From CAYNXB01 sp964401045 (GTDB lineage Bacteria > Pseudomonadota > Alphaproteobacteria > Sphingomonadales > Sphingomonadaceae): a DNA stretch of 64,000 nt. This document shows, in pieces, positions 31,506-39,046 of this stretch. The translations under genes and the position numbers were made by a program. Position 1 is the first letter of the stretch. Each line of letters begins with the position of its first letter. The stretch is from NCBI GenBank assembly GCA_964401045.1, contig CAYNXB010000004.1:11142-75141 (forward strand), written 5' to 3'. The notes under the pieces are model-generated. The model ran no database searches. It saw only the letters and a list, made by a program, of their open reading frames with translations, and was not told where the DNA came from.

Positions 31506-32636
31506 TCAGGCGGGCAGGTTGAACACCTTGCGCGCGTTGTCCTCCATCAGCATTTTCTTGCGCTCGGGCGTGAAGTCCATCCGGTCGTAGGCGGCGACTT
31601 CGTCGTAGCTCTGCTGGTAGGGGTAATCCATCGCGTAGAGCACCCGTTCGGGGCCGAGCACGTCCATGCAGAACCTGATCGCCGGCTCCCACGCCACGCC
31701 ACTGGTGGTGATCCAGATGTTGTTCTGGAAATAGTAGCTCACCGGATGCTTGAGCTTGACCTGCTTGCCATCGCGCAAATGCGGCCGGTTGTCCGCGTTC
31801 CCTTGCATCCAGTCGAAACGGTATAGCTGGAGCGGCAGGCATTCGCCCATGTGGCCGATCACCAGGCGGAGCTTGGGATAACGGTCGAACGCGCCGGAGA
31901 AGATGATCCCCATCGTGTGCAGCCACACGTCGTGCGGGAAGCCCGCGAGTGCGCCGAAGAAGCCGCGCGTCTCGTAATGCGGCGCGTTCCATGGCGCGGT
32001 CGGGTGGATGTAGAGCGCGAGATCGAGCGCCTCGAGCGCTTCGAGGATGGGCTCGTATTTGCCCTCATCGATGTAGTGACCCTGGAAGTGCGAGTTGAGC
32101 ACCGCACCGTTGAGCGCGAGTTCGTTCTTCGCCCGCTCAAGCTCCCTGACCGAACCGGCGACATCGCGCGGATCGAACGCCGCGCAGGCCGAGAAACGAT
32201 CGGGATGGCGGCGGCAGGCGTCTGCGGCGATGTCGTTCGCCTCCCGCGCGAGCGCGGTGCCGGTGCCGCGCCGCACCACCTGCACGCCGGGCGCGGTCAG
32301 CAGCAGGAGCTGTCGGTCGATGCCGTATTCGTCCATGTGGCTGAGGCGCAGGTCGCCAAGGTCCTGCATCATTTCCTGCAAGCTCGGCATATTGGCGAAC
32401 ATCGCCGCCATCCGCAGGCTGTCGTCAGCCTGAGCGTCGCCGCTGTCGAAGTATTCGACCTGCGCCTTCACCAGCGCGGGAAACGTCCACGCTTCTTCGG
32501 TGGCGATGCGTTTGTAGGGCACGTCGCGGTCGACGTGGCCCGCACGCGGGGCGAGGCCAACGCGTGTGCGGTGCGAGAAGTCCTCCTTGAAATAGCCCTT
32601 GAGGCCCTTCTCGCTTCCGTCCGCCAGCTTCACCAT
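31506..32636 (-). CDS. Amidohydrolase-family decarboxylase, LigW-like
   Basis: A 376-residue enzyme. RIATEEAWTFPALV, YGIDRQLLLLTAPGVQ, NSHFQGHYIDEGKYEP, LYIHPTAPW, VIGHMGECLPLQLYRFDWMQ and SGVAWEPAIRFCMDVLG then YAMDYPYQ follow 5-carboxyvanillate decarboxylase LigW and gamma-resorcylate decarboxylase as I know them. These enzymes remove a ring carboxylate with a divalent metal. The first about 40 residues precede the normal RIATEEA start of the family and are an extension. It is the last gene of a minus-strand operon after four NTF2-like genes. Product would be a phenol entering lower pathways; the substrate is inferred only. Confidence 0.8.
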   Translation of the reverse strand: MVKLADGSEKGLKGYFKEDFSHRTRVGLAPRAGHVDRDVPYKRIATEEAWTFPALVKAQVEYFDSGDAQADDSLRMAAMFANMPSLQEMMQDLGDLRLSHMDEYGIDRQLLLLTAPGVQVVRRGTGTALAREANDIAADACRRHPDRFSACAAFDPRDVAGSVRELERAKNELALNGAVLNSHFQGHYIDEGKYEPILEALEALDLALYIHPTAPWNAPHYETRGFFGALAGFPHDVWLHTMGIIFSGAFDRYPKLRLVIGHMGECLPLQLYRFDWMQGNADNRPHLRDGKQVKLKHPVSYYFQNNIWITTSGVAWEPAIRFCMDVLGPERVLYAMDYPYQQSYDEVAAYDRMDFTPERKKMLMEDNARKVFNLPA

Positions 32637-32647
32637 CGCCCGTCCTC

Positions 32648-33076
32648 TCAGAACATCCCGTTCGGGTTCTTCGCATCCGCCGGATCGGGCAGCGGTTGAA
32701 TGATATCCCAGTGCTCGACAAGGTAGCCATGCTGGATCCGAAAGATGTCGACCACCGCCATGCCGCGCTGATCGGGCGCGTGCCTGAAGTGGTAATGCAC
32801 CGCGACCAGCGTGCCGTTCTCGCCCGCCTCTCCGTAGATCACGCGTTTGACGTCGTGGCTCATGCCGGGGCTGCGCTTCATGTGCGCATCGAGTGCTTCG
32901 ATCGTGCCGTCGCGTCCGGTGAGGGACTGGGGATCGTGCTGGATGTAGTCGGGATGGACCCAGGCGCGGAACGCCTCGACCAACCGGTTCTGGTTGTAGA
33001 ACACCTCGATGAAGCGGTCGGCGACCTCGCGGTCGGTGAACCGGGCGCGGTCGCCGGTTTCGAACGGATCGGGCAT
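32648..33076 (-). CDS. NTF2-like (SnoaL-type) protein, tandem copy 3
   Basis: A 142-residue cytosolic protein with EVADRFIEVFYNQNRLVEAF, WVHPDYIQHDPQSLTGRDGT, HDVKRVIYGEAG and VEHWDIIQPLPDP, ending NPNGMF. It is about half identical by eye to the next upstream gene and its ATG overlaps that gene's stop (ATGA). The HPDYIQH motif resembles SnoaL-type polyketide-cyclase-fold proteins, where acidic and His residues line the pocket. Function unknown; an isomerase, lyase or hydratase of pathway intermediates is possible. Confidence 0.8.
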   Translation of the reverse strand: MPDPFETGDRARFTDREVADRFIEVFYNQNRLVEAFRAWVHPDYIQHDPQSLTGRDGTIEALDAHMKRSPGMSHDVKRVIYGEAGENGTLVAVHYHFRHAPDQRGMAVVDIFRIQHGYLVEHWDIIQPLPDPADAKNPNGMF

Positions 33077-33495
33077 CAGAACATCCCGTTGGCGTTCTTG
33101 ACCGTCGCGGGATCGGGCACTGGCTGCATCACGTCCCAGTGCTCGACGACGTAGCCGTTCTCGATCCGCAGAATGTCGACCACGGCGTAACCCGGATCGT
33201 CGCGCTTGCGGCGGAAATGGTGATGAACGGCAACCAGGTTTCCGTCGCCGTAGATCACCCGCTTCACATCGTGGGTCAGCTCGGGATTGTTGCGCACCGC
33301 CGCTTCGAGCACTTCAAGCGTGGCGTTCCGCCCGCTCGGCGCGTTGGGATTGTGCTGGATGTAGTCGGGGTGGACCCAGCATCGGAATGCGTCGGTCACG
33401 TTGTCCTGATGGTGGAACAGCTCGATGAACCGCTCGGCGACCTCGCGCACCGAAAGGTTCTCCCGGTTCGCGGTATCGCGCGGGTCGAACACCAT
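33076..33495 (-). CDS. NTF2-like (SnoaL-type) protein, tandem copy 2
   Basis: A 139-residue protein lacking a signal peptide. EVAERFIELFHHQDNVTDAF, WVHPDYIQHNPNAPSGRNAT, HDVKRVIYGDGN and VEHWDVMQPVPDP repeat the order found in its neighbours, and it too ends with NANGMF. It follows the secreted copy with 4 bp between stop and start. It clearly arose by tandem duplication. Keeping the buried H and D positions in all copies suggests a shared but diverged reaction. Confidence 0.8.
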   Translation of the reverse strand: MVFDPRDTANRENLSVREVAERFIELFHHQDNVTDAFRCWVHPDYIQHNPNAPSGRNATLEVLEAAVRNNPELTHDVKRVIYGDGNLVAVHHHFRRKRDDPGYAVVDILRIENGYVVEHWDVMQPVPDPATVKNANGMF

Positions 33496-33499
33496 CGTC

Positions 33500-33946
33500 T
33501 CAGAACATGCCGTTGGGATTGGCCGACTTCTCCGGCACCGCCTGCGTCACGTCCCAATGCTCGACGATCTTGCAGTCCTTCACCCGCAGGATGTCGACCG
33601 CCGCTGCGCCTCGGTCGTCCGGCCCGGTCTGGCCATGGAGATGGACCGCGAACAGATCGCCGTCGACCAGCACGCGCTTGACCGTCATCCGGTGCGCCGG
33701 ATTACGCTGGTAGAACGGCTCGAGGAACGCGATCGCCGCGTCGCGCCCGTCGGTCGCGTTGGGGTTGTGCTGCCTGTAATCCGCCGCGACCCACGTTTCG
33801 TAGGCTTCGCGCACCTTCCCCTGCTCGTAGAACAGCGGGATGAAGCCATTGGCGACATCGCGGGTGGTGCAGGTTTCCGGCGCGTCGGCGGCAACGGCCG
33901 GCGCCGCCGTGGCGGACAGCGCCAGCGCGATCCAGGCGAGCCTCAT
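33500..33946 (-). CDS. Secreted NTF2-like (SnoaL-type) protein, tandem copy 1
   Basis: A 148-residue protein with a signal peptide (MRLAWIALALSATAAPAVAA). The mature part has DVANGFIPLFYEQGKVREAY, DYRQHNPNATDGRDA, MTVKRVLVDGDLFAVHLHGQ and VEHWDVTQAVPE, then ends NPNGMF like the two cytosolic copies. Two Cys (ETCTTRD and VKDCKI) occur only in this exported copy and may form a disulphide. ATG 33946 overlaps the upstream stop (ATGA). Confidence 0.8.
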   Translation of the reverse strand: MRLAWIALALSATAAPAVAADAPETCTTRDVANGFIPLFYEQGKVREAYETWVAADYRQHNPNATDGRDAAIAFLEPFYQRNPAHRMTVKRVLVDGDLFAVHLHGQTGPDDRGAAAVDILRVKDCKIVEHWDVTQAVPEKSANPNGMF

Positions 33947-34641
33947 TTCTTCTCCTGTCCGGCGAGCAGGATCCCGAACTTCGGATGCGCGAAGTGCATC
34001 GGCACGTCCTGGCGATAGGGCCAGGTCGCGCGGTGCTCGGATTCCGGCAGCAGGAAGTCCGGCCCGATCGGATCCTCGGGATAAACCTTCTCGGCCGGCT
34101 GGAGGTGCGCCGTGGTATGCGCCCAGCCTTCCTCGTAATTGCCCTGCCACTGCATCATGTAGTTGAGGCGCTTGATCTTCCACACGCCGTTCTCAACCAC
34201 GTAGTCATTCTCGTAAATGCCGGCTTCCATGAACTGCTGCGGCATCACCTCCTCGCGCGTGTCCTGGAAATCGTCATGCCAGCCGCCGAGCAGGATGCCG
34301 TGGAAGCGGCCCTTGGCGGTCTGACGGTCCGGCGCGACCGTGATGATGTCCTGCATCTGGAAGTGATCGAGCAGCAGGCCGTTGACCGGGCCGGGGCGGC
34401 CGCCGGTGAAGCGCTGCTGGATCCAGTCACCGTAGAGCCGCCTCACGCCCTTCTTGCCGACGTATTCGCCGGAGAGGAACACCACGCTGCCATCCTCGGC
34501 GAACAGCTCCGCTACCTCGTCCGGCCGGTTGAAATCGATGTAGTAGCCGTAGGCCCAGTGCAGGCGGCGGATCGCCTGAACGTCCTCGATCGTACCGACC
34601 TTCTGCTCCAGCTCGGACAGCCTCGCTTCGACATCGGTCAT
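33943..34641 (-). CDS. SnoaL-like protein (longer NTF2-fold)
   Basis: A 232-residue protein: LEQKVGTIEDVQAIRRLHWA, then YGYYIDFNRPDEVAELFAED, AKGRFHGILLGGWH and VWKIKRLNYMMQWQGNYEEG. This is the SnoaL_4-type arrangement, with a C-terminal extension (about 165-232) not found in the small copies. It begins the operon of four NTF2-like genes and the LigW-like decarboxylase, divergent from the SDR gene at 34714. Relatives in catabolic clusters are sometimes hydratases or isomerases; none can be assigned here. Confidence 0.75.
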   Translation of the reverse strand: MTDVEARLSELEQKVGTIEDVQAIRRLHWAYGYYIDFNRPDEVAELFAEDGSVVFLSGEYVGKKGVRRLYGDWIQQRFTGGRPGPVNGLLLDHFQMQDIITVAPDRQTAKGRFHGILLGGWHDDFQDTREEVMPQQFMEAGIYENDYVVENGVWKIKRLNYMMQWQGNYEEGWAHTTAHLQPAEKVYPEDPIGPDFLLPESEHRATWPYRQDVPMHFAHPKFGILLAGQEKK

Positions 34642-34663
34642 TGATCGACTCTCCCGTTTCGGT

Positions 34664-34680
34664 TTGTATGTAACAGTAAC
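34664..34680 (+). promoter_or_regulatory. Candidate operator (site C of the TTGTA motif)
   Basis: TTGTATGTAACAGTAAC lies in the 72-bp divergent gap between the NTF2 operon (start 34641) and the SDR gene (start 34714). It matches 13 of 17 bases of site D. It is not a good palindrome; it also contains the direct repeat GTAAC-A-GTAAC. It is the weakest of the four sites. Confidence 0.4.
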
Positions 34681-34713
34681 GAGCGTGATTGTTTTGGCGA
34701 GAGGAAATCAAGG

Positions 34714-35637
34714 ATGAGCGAGAGACCGTGGGAAGGCCGCGTCGCCTTTATCACCGGCGCGGCGACCGGGATCGGGCTCGGCGTGGCACAGGCTTTCGCC
34801 GATGCCGGGATGGAGCTGGCGCTCAGCTATCGCAATGAGGATGACCGGGCGCGCACAGCGCAATGGTTCCTGGAGAACGGCTACAAGGAGCCGCTGTTCT
34901 GCAAGCTCGACGTGACCGATCGGGGCCGTTTCGCTCAGGTGGCCGAGGAAGTGTTCGACACGTTCGGCGAGGTTCACGTGCTGGTGAACAACGCCGGCGT
35001 CTCGGTGTTCGGCCCGACCGACGAGGCGAGCTATGCGGATTACGACTGGATCATGGGGGTCAACTTCGGCGGCGTGGTCAATGGCCTCGTCAGCTTCCTG
35101 CCCCGAATCAAGGCGAGCAAGGGCCGTCGCCACGTGGTCAACGTCGCCAGCATGGCCGCTTTCCTGCCGGGCCCGCAGGCGGGCATCTACACGGCGAGCA
35201 AGTTCGCGGTGCGCGGGCTGACGGAGAGCTTGCGATACAACCTCGCGCCGCACGGCATCGGCTGCTCGCTGTGCTGCCCGGCGCTGACCCGGACCAACGC
35301 CTGGACCAGCGCGCTCAAGCGCCCGGCAGCGTTCGCGGGCAGCGGGTTTCCGGATGTCGCCCAGTCCGAGCTCGAACAGTTCGGCACCGCGTTCGAGGAA
35401 GGGATGGACCCCTACGAGGTCGGCACCAGGATCCTCGCCGGCATGACCGACCAGCGCGGGCTGATCCTCACCCACCCGGAGCACGGGCCGGACTTCGAAG
35501 AGATTCATTCCGCGATCATGGCCGCGCTGCCAGACGGGGAAGCGCCTGCCGGTCGGCTCAAGATCGAGCAGTTGCGGCGCGACGCTATGAAAGCGGCCGA
35601 GGCCGGGCTGGTGATCCGTCTGGACGACTTGACCTGA
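34714..35637 (+). CDS. SDR-family dehydrogenase, LigD/LigL-like
   Basis: A 307-residue short-chain dehydrogenase. It has FITGAATGIGLGVAQAFADA (cofactor loop), NNAGVSVFGPTDEASYADYD, WIMGVNFGGVVNG, VASMAAF with the catalytic Ser, and YTASKFA with YxxxK near 158-162. The pattern FGP..., YxDYDWIMGVN, GVVNG and the long C-terminal tail match the LigD/LigL C-alpha-dehydrogenases that oxidise the benzylic alcohol of beta-aryl-ether dimers, by my memory of those sequences. This oxidation must come before LigF-type cleavage. It is upstream of the dienelactone hydrolase and divergent from the NTF2 operon. Confidence 0.8.
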   Translation: MSERPWEGRVAFITGAATGIGLGVAQAFADAGMELALSYRNEDDRARTAQWFLENGYKEPLFCKLDVTDRGRFAQVAEEVFDTFGEVHVLVNNAGVSVFGPTDEASYADYDWIMGVNFGGVVNGLVSFLPRIKASKGRRHVVNVASMAAFLPGPQAGIYTASKFAVRGLTESLRYNLAPHGIGCSLCCPALTRTNAWTSALKRPAAFAGSGFPDVAQSELEQFGTAFEEGMDPYEVGTRILAGMTDQRGLILTHPEHGPDFEEIHSAIMAALPDGEAPAGRLKIEQLRRDAMKAAEAGLVIRLDDLT

Positions 35638-35707
35638 GTCAAGGGTTGGCTGGACGCGTCGCTTTCGCCTGCTATCCTGCCGCCAAATCACAAATGAGGA
35701 GGCCGGA

Positions 35708-36607
35708 ATGTGCGATGAGATCGATCTCGAGAACTTCGAGAACCGTAGGGCCGACGCTCGCAAGTTCGACCGGCGGCAGTTCGCGTCGCTGACGGCGATC
35801 ACCGGGATCGGCGCAACGCTCGCCGCCTGCGCCACCGCGAGCGACGGCGCGACCGGCGCCGGCGGCAGCCTTGCATCGAGCGATGTTTCGATCACCACCG
35901 CCGATGGCACGATGGACGCGTTCTTTGTACACCCGGCCTCGGGCAAGTCCCCGGCGGTGATCATCTGGCCGGATATCGCTGGCCTGCGCCCGGCGTTCCG
36001 CATGATGGCGGAGCGGCTTGCCGCCTCGGGCTACGCGGTGCTGGTCGCCAACCCCTTTTACCGTAACGCCAAGGCGCCGCAGTTCAGCGATTTCGCTGAT
36101 TTCCAGGCCAAGGGCGGGTTCCAGAAAGTCGGCCCGTGGCGTGAAGCGGCGGGCCCCGAAGCGGTGGAGCGCGACGCCAAGGCGCTGGTCGCCTGGCTCG
36201 ACCAGCAGGGCGCGGTCGATGCCAAACGCGGCGTCGGCACCCAGGGCTATTGCATGGGCGGGCCGTTCACCGTGTGGAGCGCGGCAGGCGTGCCTGACCG
36301 GGTCAAGGCTGCCTGCTCGTTCCATGGCGCGGGCCTTGTCGGCGACGCGCCGACAGCGCCGATCAACCTGCTCGACGACGCGAAAAAGACGCACTTTCTG
36401 TTCGCGATCGCGCAGAACGACGACGCCAAGGCGCCCGACGACAAGACCAAGCTGCGGGCGAAGGCCGACGAGCTCGGCGTCGATGCGGAGATCGAAGTCT
36501 ACGCCGGCGACCACGGTTGGACGGTGTACGACAGCCCGGTGTACAACGAGCCGGCGGCGGAGAAGGCGTGGGCCCGCCTGCTGGCGACTTACCGGAAGGC
36601 GCTCTGA
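35708..36607 (+). CDS. Dienelactone hydrolase family protein, exported
   Basis: A 299-residue alpha/beta hydrolase. The N-terminus carries a twin-arginine-like motif (FDRRQFASL, residues 20-28) and the lipobox LAAC ending at Cys41, so it is probably a Tat-exported lipoprotein. The nucleophile is the Cys of GYCMGG (residue about 182), as in dienelactone hydrolase, with a candidate His in GDHGWTV. Classical enzymes are cytosolic, so export is notable. It may hydrolyse lactones or esters outside the inner membrane. It lies 70 bp after the SDR on the same strand; it is convergent with the CmcJ-like gene. Confidence 0.8.
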   Translation: MCDEIDLENFENRRADARKFDRRQFASLTAITGIGATLAACATASDGATGAGGSLASSDVSITTADGTMDAFFVHPASGKSPAVIIWPDIAGLRPAFRMMAERLAASGYAVLVANPFYRNAKAPQFSDFADFQAKGGFQKVGPWREAAGPEAVERDAKALVAWLDQQGAVDAKRGVGTQGYCMGGPFTVWSAAGVPDRVKAACSFHGAGLVGDAPTAPINLLDDAKKTHFLFAIAQNDDAKAPDDKTKLRAKADELGVDAEIEVYAGDHGWTVYDSPVYNEPAAEKAWARLLATYRKAL

Positions 36608-36608
36608 G

Positions 36609-37415
36609 CTACTCGAACCAGTAGCACGTTCCCCGCATCTCGAGGCTGACGCGCGCCGGCGCGTCGCGCCCCGCGAGCGGGTTGTCGAACGCCCCGTGCG
36701 GCATCAGCTGCGCGCGGCTTTCATCGCTCTCGCTGGTCTTGAACACGATCGCCTCGTCCGGCGTCATGTTCGAATAGTAATACCAGTGGTGGGCGGGATT
36801 GTGCGCCAGCAGGTAGTTGCCGAAGCTCCATTCCGGGCTGCCGTCGAGTGGATCGAAGATCGCGTCGCAGGGCAGCAGGTCGGCGGCGGCGATGCCCGGG
36901 TAGGCGCATAGCCCCAGCGGCACGTCCTGCGGCGCACCGGAGAGCGCGCGCCACACGTTGTATTGCGCGCTGCGCGTCACCGTCTGGCCCTGCGGAGCGC
37001 CCTTGGCGCGCATCGCCGCGGCGTCTTCCTTTGCTATGTCGACGTGCACGAAGCGCGCCGGATGCGAGTTGTCGTGCGCCTCGTTCTCGCCCAGCTTCTC
37101 GGAGAACCGCAGGATGCCGAACGGGGTCATCGCCACGTGGTCGCACCCGGTAACGCGCTTGAGCATCTCGGCGATCTCGCCCGAGTGGACTTCGGCCACC
37201 GCCTTGAGGTCGGTAAGGTCCGGCACCGCGCTCTTGTGCGAAACCAGCGTGAAGCCCTCCACGTCCAGGTCGCAGTCCTTTCCGCGCGCATCGGCGATCT
37301 CGACTTCCGCCGGCTTGAGGGGGACGAAGTCCTTCTCGTGGGCGTTGGCGTAGAAGAACGGCTTCCGTTCCGTGCGCTCGGAATAGCCGATCAGGGCGCG
37401 GACTGTGGTGCTCAT
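36609..37415 (-). CDS. CmcJ/NvfI-like oxidoreductase
   Basis: A 268-residue protein with features of the CmcJ/NvfI family, Fe(II)/2-oxoglutarate-type or methyltransferase-associated proteins known mostly from secondary metabolism: an N-terminal EKDFVPLKPAEVEIADARG, HDNSHPARFVHVDIAKEDA, YNVWRALSGAPQDVPLGLC, AHHWYYYSNMTPDEAIVFK and GAFDNPLAGRDAPARVSLEM. The HxD (VHVD) and late residues could bind iron. Its ATG overlaps the aldo/keto reductase stop (ATGA). The reaction is unknown; hydroxylation of a pathway intermediate is a guess. Confidence 0.65.
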   Translation of the reverse strand: MSTTVRALIGYSERTERKPFFYANAHEKDFVPLKPAEVEIADARGKDCDLDVEGFTLVSHKSAVPDLTDLKAVAEVHSGEIAEMLKRVTGCDHVAMTPFGILRFSEKLGENEAHDNSHPARFVHVDIAKEDAAAMRAKGAPQGQTVTRSAQYNVWRALSGAPQDVPLGLCAYPGIAAADLLPCDAIFDPLDGSPEWSFGNYLLAHNPAHHWYYYSNMTPDEAIVFKTSESDESRAQLMPHGAFDNPLAGRDAPARVSLEMRGTCYWFE

Positions 37416-38404
37416 GCCGGCTCGAACTCCTCCGTGTCGATCGTCGGGCGGATCGCCTCGTGGTAGCGATGGCCCCACACCGTCTCATGATTGATGATCT
37501 CGCCCGCACGCTCAAGCACTTCGGGCGCGATCGTCACGCTGGCCGCCGCGTGATTCTCTGCCATGTGCTCGATGCTGGTGGTGCCGGGGATCACGTGGAT
37601 GCACGCGTCCTGTTCGAGCACCCAGCGGTTGGCGAGCTGCGCCGGGGCGACCCCCGCCTCATTCGCCAGCGCGTTGAACCGGTCGATCAGCGCAAGGTTG
37701 TGGGGCCAGTTCTCGGCATTGAAGCGCGGCATCTTGTTGCGCAGGTCGCTCTCCTCGAACTGCGAAGGGTCGCGGATCTCGCCGCCGAACGCCCCGCGCC
37801 CGGTCGAGGAGAAGGCGACCAGCGCCACGCCGAGATCGCGGCACGCATCGAGCACGCCCAGCTCGACGTTGCGGGTCCACAGTGAATACTCGGTCTGCAC
37901 CGCCGCCATCGGGTGCACGGCATGCGCCTCGCGGATGTGGCCCGCGCTCCATTCGGATACGCCGTAAGCGCCGATCTTGCCGGCCTCGATCGCCCGCTGG
38001 AGCGCGCCGACGCTATCGGCGATCGGCACCTTCGGGTCGAAGCGGTGCATGTAGTAGAGATCGATGAAATCGGTCTGCAGCAGATCGAGGCTCTTTTCGA
38101 TGTCGGCGGTGATAAGTTCCGGGCTGCAATCCACGCCGCGGCGGGGGCCATCGACGATGATGCCACTCTTGGATGCGAGGAAGAACTCCTTGCGTCGCCC
38201 CTTCAGGACTTCGCCGATCATCTCTTCGTTTTTGCCGGCGCCATAAATGCGCGCGGTGTCGAGATGATCATAGCCGATGTCGAGCGCGCGGTTGAGCAGA
38301 CGCTCGGCATAATCGCGCGGCGGCGGGCTGCCGTAAGCCCACGACAGGTTCATGCACCCCAGGCCGACGGGGTGGAGCGAGCGATTGGCCAACGATCGTT
38401 TCAT
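37412..38404 (-). CDS. Aldo/keto reductase
   Basis: A 330-residue NADPH-dependent reductase. It has VGLGCMNLSWAYGSPPP, the catalytic Asp/Tyr in HLDTARIYGAG (D and Y about 4 apart), LASKSGI with the Lys, and DFIDLYYMHRFDP with the His. ACIHVIPGTTS binds the cofactor. ATG 38404 is preferred to the TTG at 38419, as neither has a good ribosome site. It is translationally coupled to the CmcJ-like gene. It likely reduces an aldehyde or ketone produced in the island. The sequence resembles the AKR11/AKR13 type. Confidence 0.85.
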   Translation of the reverse strand: MKRSLANRSLHPVGLGCMNLSWAYGSPPPRDYAERLLNRALDIGYDHLDTARIYGAGKNEEMIGEVLKGRRKEFFLASKSGIIVDGPRRGVDCSPELITADIEKSLDLLQTDFIDLYYMHRFDPKVPIADSVGALQRAIEAGKIGAYGVSEWSAGHIREAHAVHPMAAVQTEYSLWTRNVELGVLDACRDLGVALVAFSSTGRGAFGGEIRDPSQFEESDLRNKMPRFNAENWPHNLALIDRFNALANEAGVAPAQLANRWVLEQDACIHVIPGTTSIEHMAENHAAASVTIAPEVLERAGEIINHETVWGHRYHEAIRPTIDTEEFEPA

Positions 38405-38560
38405 GCGTGGGAAATCCAACAGAGTGACAGGTGTGACACGGTCCTAGAGAAGAACACGCCCCGCCCACCGCCGCCCCCTGGAAGACCGGTTGCGGACGAA
38501 TGAAAAGGCGCAGCGCATTGCACCGCTCTAGCGGGTTATCGGCGTTGTAGGAAAGCGGGG

Positions 38561-38929
38561 TCAGGCCTCGGTGAGCGAGTTCTTGGCCCAGTCGAGATAG
38601 TCGGCGATCTTGCCGTGCACCGTCTCGGTCGCGATCAGGTAATCGTCGCGCCGTTCGTCGATGTTGCAGATCGACCAGTGCGCCTGGTGGTTCACCAGCA
38701 TCGCCCGCACGTCGTCGAGCCGGTCCTGGAATTCGCCGAACAGGTCGGGGTGCGAAACCAGCCGCTCGTCGCCGGGCAGTTCGCACAGCAGGTTGCCGGT
38801 TTCAGCCGAGAATTCCTGCCGCAAACCAACGATCTGCCGGTTGCGCGCTTCGGGCGGTTCGGAAATCACCGATTTCATCTCGGCATTGATACGATCCATC
38901 GCTCCGAGGATCGTCTCGATTTTGGCCAT
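38561..38929 (-). CDS. Hypothetical helical protein
   Basis: A 122-residue soluble protein (MAKIETILGAMDRINAEMKS and so on). The composition is rich in Asp, Glu and Ile/Leu and looks mostly alpha-helical; ICNIDERRDDYL and VHGKIADYLDWAKNSL are its most distinctive parts. Two Cys occur (LLCEL, SICNI). No family is recognised. GGGAGAGCGTGACCT before ATG supports translation. It stands alone between the aldo/keto reductase and ligC. Confidence 0.6.
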   Translation of the reverse strand: MAKIETILGAMDRINAEMKSVISEPPEARNRQIVGLRQEFSAETGNLLCELPGDERLVSHPDLFGEFQDRLDDVRAMLVNHQAHWSICNIDERRDDYLIATETVHGKIADYLDWAKNSLTEA

Positions 38930-39046
38930 AGGTCACGCTCTCCCTCACGCCCATGTGCGCTTGCAAGCGACCGCCCGCCAGGCGTCAGCCGAATCGATCT
39001 ACGCGATCCCGGCTGGTCTTGGCAAACCGGTAAGGTTAACGGGAAC

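Noticed and set aside
35624..35645. TTGAC-CTGA-GTCAA around the SDR stop as terminator
   Set aside because: Five-bp AT-rich stem with no T-run, and the hydrolase follows on the same strand.
38424..38440. Direct repeat GTGACAGGTGTGACA upstream of the aldo/keto reductase
   Set aside because: Too short and isolated; no second copy in the other intergenic regions I read, so not reported as an operator.
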